This document shows positions 1-5,130 of a stretch of 5,580 nt of DNA, in pieces; the stretch's first letter is position 1, and each line of letters starts with the position of its first letter. A program made the position numbers and the translations under genes. This DNA is from an uncultured Ruminococcus sp. (GTDB lineage: Bacteria; Bacillota; Clostridia; Oscillospirales; Ruminococcaceae). The DNA is taken from positions 1 to 5,580 of the forward strand of contig CALGTV010000073.1 of NCBI GenBank assembly GCA_937902395.1. Direction: 5' to 3'. Below the pieces are notes generated by a model. The model ran no database searches. It saw nothing but the letters and a program-made list of their open reading frames with translations, and was not told the DNA's origin.

Positions 1-1125
1 GATATCGTGAAGAAGACCTGCTCTGCGAGCGATGGTTGGGTCAATGCCGATTTCACAAGCCATAATGCCTGCAAGGTGAGCAACCTCAATAGAGTGGTCG
101 AGAACGTTCTGTCTGTAGCTTGTACGGAATTTGAGTCGTCCGAGGAGCTTTATAAGCTCATGGTTGATTCCGTGAACATTAGTTTCGATTACTGCACGTT
201 CACCCTCCTGCTTGATACGGTACTCAACCTCACGGCGAGCCTTATCAACCATTTCTTCGATACGTGCGGGGTGAATTCTTCCGTCAGCTATAAGCTTTTC
301 AAGAGCGATTCTTGCAACCTCACGGCGAATCTGGTCAAAGCATGAAAGCGTAATAGCCTCAGGTGTATCGTCAATAATAAGGTCAACTCCTGTAAGAGTT
401 TCGAGGGTTCTGATATTTCTTCCCTCACGACCGATAATACGTCCCTTCATTTCGTCGTTGGGCAGGGGAACAACGGAAACTGCCGCCTCCGAAACCTGAT
501 CTGCCGCAACCTTTGCGATAGCAAGAGATATCTGATTTCTTGCCTTCTCGTTGCATTCGTCCTTGAGCTGCTGCTCATAAGCCGCGATCTTTACAGCCTT
601 TTCATGCACAAGATCGTCTTCCAGCTTGGAAAGTATGTATTCCTTAGCCTGATCCTTAGTAAATTCCGAAATACGTTCCAGAACGTCCATTTCAGATTTC
701 TTGATCTGTTCAGCTTCCTTGAGTTTTTCGTCTGCGCTCTTTATCTTCTGATTAAGAGTTTCTTCTTTTTTCTCAAGGTTATCTGTTTTCTTGTCGAGAT
801 TCTCTTCTTTCTGCTGCATACGTCTTTCCTGACGGGACAGCTCAGCTCTGCGGTCTTTGATTTCCTTATCCGCCTCACTGCGAAGCTTATGAATCTCATC
901 CTTTGCCTCTACCAGTGCGCTTTTCTTCTTAGCGTCAGCGTCCTTTTCAGCGTCAGCGACAATACGTTCAGCCTGTTTTTCAGCAGAACCCACAACAGCC
1001 TCAGCATCACGCTTACGCTGTTCAATACCTGCTGCAACGCCTTTTTTGTAAGCCATAAATCCGCCTGCAGCCGCGCCTGCAATCAAAGCGACAAGTATAA
1101 GCACAATAGCAATAATAGGATCCAT
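1..1125 (-). CDS. rny: Ribonuclease Y, N-terminal 375 residues (cut by left edge)
   Basis: This is the membrane-anchored endoribonuclease that starts mRNA decay in many Firmicutes. Reading leftward from 1125, residues 3-21 form one hydrophobic N-terminal helix (begins MDPIIAIVLILVALIAG). Residues about 33-200 are a long, charged, coiled-coil-like stretch rich in E, K, A, R and Q. A KH RNA-binding domain follows, with GRIIGREG at residues 228-235 and RNIRTLETLTGVDLIIDD just after. The HD phosphohydrolase domain begins around residue 330, with the first metal-ligand-type His in VLDHS (H344) and the HD pair in LLHDI at 373-374. The window ends at residue 375; the family is usually about 520 residues, so roughly 145 are missing. 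The ATG at 1125 is preferred over the in-frame ATG at 1134, which lies only 2 nt from the AGGAGG (1142-1137). Gene identity is very secure from domain order and motifs; function is from family knowledge. Confidence 0.97.
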   Translation of the reverse strand, partial: MDPIIAIVLILVALIAGAAAGGFMAYKKGVAAGIEQRKRDAEAVVGSAEKQAERIVADAEKDADAKKKSALVEAKDEIHKLRSEADKEIKDRRAELSRQERRMQQKEENLDKKTDNLEKKEETLNQKIKSADEKLKEAEQIKKSEMDVLERISEFTKDQAKEYILSKLEDDLVHEKAVKIAAYEQQLKDECNEKARNQISLAIAKVAADQVSEAAVSVVPLPNDEMKGRIIGREGRNIRTLETLTGVDLIIDDTPEAITLSCFDQIRREVARIALEKLIADGRIHPARIEEMVDKARREVEYRIKQEGERAVIETNVHGINHELIKLLGRLKFRTSYRQNVLDHSIEVAHLAGIMACEIGIDPTIARRAGLLHDI

Positions 1126-1364
1126 ACAGTGCATTACCTCCTTAGCAATAATTTAGTTTGTATAATTAACGTATACTGCTTCCGGCGGTTAATGCCGCAT
1201 TATTTTATTCATCTGTAGTATATATTGACAGGAAAAAACCTGAAAAAACAGGACAAAAGTCCATATTTTGTTTATACATCTGTTCGGAATATTTATCTTT
1301 CTCCGAAATGATTTAAAACAAAGCTGCATTACTGCCTGAAAGCAATACTTCTGCAAAATACAAC
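1126..1364 (-). promoter_or_regulatory. Long 5' leader of rny with several small hairpins
   Basis: From the start point predicted by the promoter at 1371-1399, the rny transcript would have an untranslated leader of about 240 nt. Read in the RNA sense it contains, in order: a 6-bp stem TTCGGA/TCCGAA (1307-1302 with 1288-1283, 13-nt loop); GGAC-T4-GTCC (1262-1251); the array CCTG-T6-CAGG-T6-CCTG (1252-1229), in which the central CAGG can pair with either flanking CCTG; and GCGG-CATTAA-CCGC (1198-1185). The CCTG/CAGG stem followed by six U looks like a weak intrinsic terminator, but 4 bp is too short to call one. I recognise no known riboswitch class. The leader is inferred from promoter position only; an additional promoter closer to the gene cannot be excluded. 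Confidence 0.45.
1137..1142 (-). promoter_or_regulatory. Ribosome binding site of rny, decides the start codon
   Basis: AGGAGG on the minus strand, inside AAGGAGGTA (1143-1135). It is 11 nt from the ATG at 1125 and only 2 nt from the in-frame ATG at 1134, which is too close for initiation. The 1125 start gives a protein beginning MDP followed directly by the hydrophobic anchor, as is typical of RNase Y. Confidence 0.8.
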
Positions 1365-1370
1365 ATAATT

Positions 1371-1399
1371 ATTATACACTTTTTTCAGACATATGTCAA
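1371..1399 (-). promoter_or_regulatory. Consensus sigma-A promoter for rny
   Basis: On the minus strand TTGACA (1399-1394) and TATAAT (1376-1371) are both perfect consensus hexamers, separated by exactly 17 nt (1393-1377). The spacer holds an A6 run. The predicted start is near 1364. Nothing but rny lies downstream on this strand within the window. Confidence 0.88.
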
Positions 1400-1424
1400 T
1401 AGATTTTCAGTGGAATTATTACAA

Positions 1425-1449
1425 ATTAGTAAAATTTAATTTTGTTAAT
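1425..1449. repeat. 25-bp AT-rich imperfect palindrome between the divergent promoters
   Basis: The pattern is ATTA-GT-AAAATT-T-AATTTT-GT-TAAT, symmetric about position 1437 except for the two GT pairs. It sits 26 bp upstream of the rny -35 element and about 105 bp upstream of the operon -35. It could be a regulator site. The DNA here is so AT-rich that a chance palindrome is also quite possible. Confidence 0.3.
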
Positions 1450-1514
1450 CATCAATATCACCTTTTTATTTATTCGCATTTATCAATTTAAGCCTATAAA
1501 TAAAGAATAATTGT

Positions 1515-1544
1515 GCAAATTAACGGTAATTCACTTTAATTTGC
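1515..1544. repeat. 9-bp perfect inverted repeat just upstream of the operon promoter
   Basis: GCAAATTAA (1515-1523) and TTAATTTGC (1536-1544) are exact reverse complements separated by 12 bp, so their centres are 21 bp (two helical turns) apart. The right arm ends 9 bp before the -35 hexamer at 1554. Position and spacing suit a dimeric DNA-binding protein acting at the rightward promoter. As RNA it lies upstream of the predicted start, so a transcript hairpin is not expected from that promoter. No regulator family is recognised. Confidence 0.4.
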
Positions 1545-1553
1545 TAAAAAAGG

Positions 1554-1582
1554 TTGAATTTTTCGCCTTGCTATGCTATAAT
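1554..1582 (+). promoter_or_regulatory. Extended -10 sigma-A promoter for the 1681-5076 operon
   Basis: The -35 is TTGAAT (1554-1559), followed by a 17-bp spacer and a perfect TATAAT (1577-1582). The -10 is preceded by TGC, giving the extended TGnTATAAT form (1574-1582). The predicted start is near 1589-1590, leaving a leader of about 90 nt before the ATG at 1681. No other good promoter is seen before proB or proA, so all four genes are likely read from here. Confidence 0.87.
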
Positions 1583-1589
1583 TAGCTTG

Positions 1590-1680
1590 ATAGGCTTTTT
1601 TACTTTATATTGAAAAAAAGCCGCTAATCTTGGCATGACTGTATGCCGGAAATACAGTCCCCCTGCGGATAGGAGTAATC
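1590..1680 (+). promoter_or_regulatory. Structured 5' leader of the proline operon
   Basis: Two clear stems lie in the predicted leader. The first pairs GGCTTTTTT (1593-1601) with AAAAAAGCC (1614-1622) around a 12-nt loop. The second pairs GACTGTAT (1637-1644) with ATACAGTC (1652-1659) around loop GCCGGAA, a perfect 8-bp stem. GGCAT (1632-1636) can instead pair with ATGCC (1643-1647), which would disrupt the second stem. CCGC (1621-1624) can pair with GCGG (1665-1668), closing a larger fold just before the ribosome binding site AGGAG (1671-1675, 5 nt from the ATG). No U-tract follows the stems, so it does not look like a transcription terminator. If it regulates, control of ribosome access is more likely. 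It does not match any riboswitch or T-box consensus I know. Confidence 0.5.
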
Positions 1681-2046
1681 ATGTTTCTTCCCGATTTTTT
1701 CACAACACTCAACTTTACAAATGCTGAAAATCCAAATCTTTTTCCATTTCCATTCAAGCTTCATCTCATATTCTCAATTGTTGCATTTTTCTTTTTCATA
1801 ATCCGATTTATATACGACAAAAAACCTTATCAGGCTATTTTTGCTCTCGCAATCCCTTTCTCCATGACTATCTGGCTTTCAGAAAACAGGGTATGGTTCT
1901 ATATCGTCGGTATAATCGAACTTATACTCATTCTTGCCGCATGTATTTCATCCATTATTTATAACATCAAGCATCCACAGCCTAAGGAAACCGAAAAGGC
2001 AGAAAATAAAACAAATACTCCCGACAGCGCTAACGAGGCTGAATAA
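1681..2046 (+). CDS. Small three-helix membrane protein of unknown function
   Basis: This 121-residue protein is not recognised as a named family. It has a short polar N-terminus (residues 1-25), then three hydrophobic segments at about 27-44, 50-67 and 72-94. A hydrophilic tail at 97-121 is rich in Lys, Glu, Asn and Pro. The positive residues R42, K47 and K48 between helices 1 and 2, with the charged tail, suggest that loop and the C-terminus face the cytoplasm; this topology is inference. There is no cleavable signal peptide, cysteine pair or catalytic motif. The ATG at 1681 has AGGAG 5 nt upstream. It is the first gene of the operon, and its TAA ends 2 nt before the dehydrogenase ATG, so the two are probably translationally coupled. 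A real gene by start signal, spacing and amino-acid make-up; function unknown. Confidence 0.85.
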   Translation: MFLPDFFTTLNFTNAENPNLFPFPFKLHLIFSIVAFFFFIIRFIYDKKPYQAIFALAIPFSMTIWLSENRVWFYIVGIIELILILAACISSIIYNIKHPQPKETEKAENKTNTPDSANEAE

Positions 2047-2048
2047 CT

Positions 2049-2999
2049 ATGAATATCGTTATTCTTGACTGGTCAACAATGTGCGCAGGAAATGACCTTT
2101 CCCCCGATATTTTCAAGGAATACGGCAATGTAAAGGCATATTCCCTGACCTCACCTGACGAAGTAATTTCCCGTATCGGAGACGCTGAAATCGTTCTCTG
2201 CAACAAGGTGCTAATCACAAAAGATGTCATGGATAATTGCCCGAATCTGAGATATATCGGGCTTTTTGCCACAGGCTTCAACAATGTCGATGTTGAATAT
2301 GCGGCTGAAAAGGGCATAACCGTATGCAATGCAGGACAGTACTCCACAAATGCTGTTGCACAGCAGGTTTTTGCCTATATTCTCGACTATTGCAGCCGTA
2401 TCCGCGACTACGACAACGCTGTAAAAGAGGGCAAATGGGAAAGCTCCCCTTGCTTTTCATATTTTCCTATTCCAACAGCCGAAATGCAGGGAAAAACTCT
2501 GTCTATCATAGGTTACGGCTCAATCGGAAAAAAAGTTGCAGAGCTGGGAACAGCGTTTGACATGAATATATTAATCAGCACAAGAACTGCTCCTGAAAAT
2601 TGTCCCTACAAGGTGACTGATATAGACACTGCTGTTAAAAATGCCGATTTTCTCACATTCCACTGTCCCCTTACAGATAAGACCAATGGCATGATAAATG
2701 CCGATTTATTGGTTAAAATGAAGAAATCAGCCGTACTTATCAACACATCAAGGGGACCTGTCGTTAATGAGACAGATTTGTCAGAAGCCCTCACAAACGG
2801 CAAAATATCCGCGGCTTATCTGGACGTTCTCGAAAAAGAACCAATGTCACCCGATACTCCGCTGAAAAGCGCACCAAACTGCGTAATTACGCCACATACA
2901 GCTTGGGCGGCATATGAAACAAGAGTTCGCCTGCTGAACATCGTAAGTGAGAATATAAAAAACTGGCTTGACGGCAAGCCACAGAATAAAGTTAATTAA
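2049..2999 (+). CDS. D-2-hydroxyacid dehydrogenase (glycerate/hydroxypyruvate type likely)
   Basis: This cytoplasmic NAD(P)-dependent oxidoreductase of 316 residues interconverts 2-oxoacids and D-2-hydroxyacids. An N-terminal substrate domain (about 1-105) contains ATGFNNVDVEYAAEKGITVCN (residues 74-94), typical of the family. The Rossmann domain has G155-x-G157-x-x-G160 in IIGYGSIGKKVAEL. The catalytic set is complete: R235 in INTSRGPVVNE, E264 in DVLEKEP and H283 in TPHTAW. The short Glu-to-His distance (19 residues) and full length near 316 fit the glycerate dehydrogenase/hydroxypyruvate reductase group better than fermentative D-lactate dehydrogenase or full-length SerA with its ACT domain, but the substrate cannot be fixed from sequence. 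The ribosome binding site is weak (GAGG, 2035-2038, 10 nt from the ATG), so translation may depend on the upstream gene ending 2 nt away. Family call is secure; specificity is not. Confidence 0.93.
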   Translation: MNIVILDWSTMCAGNDLSPDIFKEYGNVKAYSLTSPDEVISRIGDAEIVLCNKVLITKDVMDNCPNLRYIGLFATGFNNVDVEYAAEKGITVCNAGQYSTNAVAQQVFAYILDYCSRIRDYDNAVKEGKWESSPCFSYFPIPTAEMQGKTLSIIGYGSIGKKVAELGTAFDMNILISTRTAPENCPYKVTDIDTAVKNADFLTFHCPLTDKTNGMINADLLVKMKKSAVLINTSRGPVVNETDLSEALTNGKISAAYLDVLEKEPMSPDTPLKSAPNCVITPHTAWAAYETRVRLLNIVSENIKNWLDGKPQNKVN

Positions 3000-3018
3000 T
3001 ATTAAGGAAATGATATAA

Positions 3019-3813
3019 ATGAGAAACAATTCCGATAAAAAAAGAATCGTTATAAAGCTCGGTACTTCAACCCTTGCTCATAGCACAGGCAAGTTGAATA
3101 TCCGACGCATGACAAACCTTGTCCGCGTTATCTCCGATCTCCACAACTCCGGAAAAGAGATAATTCTCGTATCTTCGGGCGCTGTGGGACTTGGTTCAGG
3201 CAAACTGGGTCTGCCCTCAAAGCCAAAGGAAACTAAAATGAAACAGGCTGTAGCCGCAGTAGGACAGTGTGAGCTCATGCATATCTACGACGATATGTTT
3301 GAAAAATACAGCGTTACTGTGGGACAGATTCTTCTCACTAAGGCTATTATCAACAATCCCAACCACTGCGAAAACTTCAAGAATACAGTTGAATCCCTCG
3401 TGAGCATGGGCGTTATTCCTATTGTAAACGAAAATGACTCCATTTCAATCGATGAATTAGAGCTTGAAATCGGTGAAAACGATTCACTTTCTGCACTTGT
3501 TGCATCCCTTTCAAGCGCAGATTTACTGCTGATACTCTCAGATATCGACGGTCTGTATACCTGCGACCCCCGTACAAATCCCGATGCACAGCCAATTACA
3601 TATGTAGAGGAAATCACTCCGGAAATTGAAAATGCCGCAGGAGGCGCTGGCTCAAAGCTTGGCACTGGCGGTATGTCAACAAAGATAAATGCCGCTAAAA
3701 TTGCCACAGAAGCAGGAATTGACATGGTAATTATGAACGGTAAAAATCCGGAACTTCTGTACGATTTGTTTGAAAACAAAGAAATTGGTACACTTTTCAA
3801 AGCAAAACAATAA
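3019..3813 (+). CDS. proB: Glutamate 5-kinase, short form without PUA domain
   Basis: ProB transfers phosphate from ATP to L-glutamate, giving glutamyl 5-phosphate, the committed step of proline synthesis in the cytoplasm. The 264 residues cover only the amino-acid kinase fold: VIKLGTSTL with K13 near the N-terminus, VSSGAVGLGSGKLGL (51-65), IPIVNENDSIS (133-144 region), GENDSLSALVASL (152-164), LSDIDGLYTCDPR (173-185) and GTGGMSTKINAAKIA (215-229). Many ProB proteins, including that of E. coli at 367 residues, carry a C-terminal PUA domain that is absent here; short versions are known in other Firmicutes, so this is not a truncation. The reading frame ends naturally, 15 nt before proA. AAGGAA (3004-3009) upstream of the ATG serves as ribosome binding site. 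It lies 19 nt after the dehydrogenase stop. Confidence 0.97.
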   Translation: MRNNSDKKRIVIKLGTSTLAHSTGKLNIRRMTNLVRVISDLHNSGKEIILVSSGAVGLGSGKLGLPSKPKETKMKQAVAAVGQCELMHIYDDMFEKYSVTVGQILLTKAIINNPNHCENFKNTVESLVSMGVIPIVNENDSISIDELELEIGENDSLSALVASLSSADLLLILSDIDGLYTCDPRTNPDAQPITYVEEITPEIENAAGGAGSKLGTGGMSTKINAAKIATEAGIDMVIMNGKNPELLYDLFENKEIGTLFKAKQ

Positions 3814-3814
3814 T

Positions 3815-3822
3815 AAGAGGTG
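3815..3822 (+). promoter_or_regulatory. Ribosome binding site of proA, decides the start codon
   Basis: AAGAGGTG (3815-3822) is a good match to the 16S rRNA tail and lies 6-8 nt before the ATG at 3829. The longer reading frame would begin at GTG 3820, which is inside this binding site itself, so the ATG is the better start. Confidence 0.75.
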
Positions 3823-3828
3823 AATATT

Positions 3829-5076
3829 ATGAGTTACACGCTTGAACTCGGAAAAAAAGCAAAGGCAGCTGAACCTGTTATTGCAGGCGCTTCCACAAAT
3901 CAGAAAAATGAGGCTCTCGCAGCTATTTCAAAGGCGCTTATAGCCAATACAGCCCTTATCATAGCTGAAAATGAAAAAGACCTCATCGCCGCAAAGGAAA
4001 ACAATATGTCCGCGGCTATGCAAGACCGCCTTAAACTTGACGAAAACCGTATTGCAGGCATTGCAAAAGGCGTTGACGAAATTATTGCCCTCAACGACCC
4101 AATCGGTCAGGTAATCGACGGATTTAATCGTCCCAACGGCTTACGTATAACAAAAACACGCGTTCCCATGGGCGTTATCGGAATTATTTTTGAATCCCGT
4201 CCAAATGTCACCGTAGATGCGGCGGCACTGTGCCTCAAAGCAGGAAACTGCGTTATCCTCAAAGGCGGCAAGGAGGCTATAAACTCTAATATCTGCCTTG
4301 GTAAGATTATGCGTGAGGCTCTTGAATCCTGCGGGCTCCCTGCCGATATTATTCAGGTTGTTGAAAATACCTCTCGTGAGACTACAAACGAGCTTATGAA
4401 GCTAAACGGCTATGTTGATGTGCTTATCCCCCGCGGAAGTGCAAGACTTATTCAGGCTGTTGTGACTACAGCAACAGTACCCGTTATCGAAACAGGCGCA
4501 GGTAACTGCCACGTTTACATTGATGATTCCGCTGATATGGATATGGCTGTTGATATTACGGACAATGCTAAAACTCAGCGTCCCTCCGTGTGCAACGCTA
4601 TCGAATCACTTCTTGTTCATAAGGATGCAGCTGAGACTTTCCTCCCACTTATTGCAGAGCGTTTTAAATCTCACAGCGTAAAAATCTATGGATGTGACAA
4701 GACTATCAACATTCTCGGAGATTCCGTTGAAAAAGCAACAGAAACTGAGTACGCTACAGAATTTAACGATTTTACAATTGCTGTAAAAGTTGTGGATTCA
4801 ATCGACGAAGCAATCGCCCATATCCGCAAATACAGCACCCGTCATTCTGAGTGCATCGTTACAAAATCCCTTGAATCTGCGCGTAAATTCCAGAATGAAG
4901 TTGACGCGGCAGCTGTTTATGTAAACGCCTCCACACGTTTCACTGACGGAGGAGAATTTGGATTCGGTGCAGAAATCGGAATATCTACACAAAAGCTCCA
5001 CGCAAGAGGTCCAATGGGACTTACAGAGCTTACAACAGTTAAATATCTTATCGACGGAAACGGTCAGATTAGATAA
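3829..5076 (+). CDS. proA: Glutamate-5-semialdehyde dehydrogenase (gamma-glutamyl phosphate reductase)
   Basis: ProA uses NADPH to reduce glutamyl 5-phosphate from ProB to glutamate 5-semialdehyde, which cyclises spontaneously to pyrroline-5-carboxylate. The protein is 415 residues from the ATG at 3829, the usual length for the family. It has the aldehyde-dehydrogenase-type fold with VPMGVIGIIFESRPNVTVD (112-130), LKAGNCVILKGGKEA (136-150), LIPRGSARLIQ (199-209), and the catalytic cysteine C255 in QRPSVCNAIE. The C-terminal signature NASTRFTDGGEFGFG (366-380), followed by AEIGISTQKLHARGPMGL, is complete. ProB and ProA act in sequence on an unstable intermediate, which explains the tight proBA coupling with only 15 nt between them. 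No damage or missing residues are seen. proC, the last step, is not in the window. Confidence 0.98.
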   Translation: MSYTLELGKKAKAAEPVIAGASTNQKNEALAAISKALIANTALIIAENEKDLIAAKENNMSAAMQDRLKLDENRIAGIAKGVDEIIALNDPIGQVIDGFNRPNGLRITKTRVPMGVIGIIFESRPNVTVDAAALCLKAGNCVILKGGKEAINSNICLGKIMREALESCGLPADIIQVVENTSRETTNELMKLNGYVDVLIPRGSARLIQAVVTTATVPVIETGAGNCHVYIDDSADMDMAVDITDNAKTQRPSVCNAIESLLVHKDAAETFLPLIAERFKSHSVKIYGCDKTINILGDSVEKATETEYATEFNDFTIAVKVVDSIDEAIAHIRKYSTRHSECIVTKSLESARKFQNEVDAAAVYVNASTRFTDGGEFGFGAEIGISTQKLHARGPMGLTELTTVKYLIDGNGQIR

Positions 5077-5082
5077 ATCCAC

Positions 5083-5093
5083 GCGGCAACCGC
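5083..5093 (+). other. Small GC hairpin after proA
   Basis: GCGG (5083-5086) and CCGC (5090-5093) can form a 4-bp stem with a CAA loop, 6 nt after the proA stop codon. T-rich sequence (TATTTTGTTTGATTTTT, 5102-5118) follows about 8 nt later. It could slow or partly end transcription, but it is too short and too far from the T-run to call a terminator. No convincing promoter is seen between here and the gene at 5131, so read-through from the operon is the simplest expectation. Confidence 0.25.
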
Positions 5094-5130
5094 CACGCAA
5101 CTATTTTGTTTGATTTTTAAGGAGATATAT

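Noticed and set aside
7..345. Plus-strand open frame of 112 codons at the left edge
   Set aside because: Lies opposite the RNase Y KH and HD regions, has no ribosome binding site and shows no recognisable domain.
1161..1166. Plus-strand TATAAT near the rny start
   Set aside because: No -35 at the right distance (CTCCTT lies there) and nothing but antisense sequence close downstream. AT-rich chance match.
604..1218. Plus-strand open frame of 204 codons opposite rny
   Set aside because: It is the antisense shadow of the RNase Y coiled-coil region. Its Phe/Leu-rich protein is what the complement of Lys/Glu codons gives, and the opposite strand has clear domain motifs and a ribosome binding site.
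1225..1230. Plus-strand TTGACA
   Set aside because: Perfect -35 hexamer but no -10-like sequence 16-18 bp downstream.
1593..1622. Intrinsic terminator from the GGCTTTTTT/AAAAAAGCC stem
   Set aside because: The stem is mostly A-U pairs with a 12-nt loop and no U-tract follows it. It lies only a few nt after the predicted transcription start.
3285..3800. Minus-strand open frame of 171 codons opposite proB
   Set aside because: Ser/Ile-rich antisense shadow of a highly conserved kinase. No start signal and no motif.
3019..3813. proB as a truncated pseudogene because it is about 100 residues shorter than the E. coli enzyme
   Set aside because: All kinase motifs are present, the stop is followed by a well-placed proA start, and PUA-less short forms are known in other Firmicutes.
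3820..3828. GTG start for proA, adding three residues
   Set aside because: The GTG overlaps the AAGAGGTG ribosome binding site. The ATG at 3829 has correct spacing and gives the usual N-terminus.
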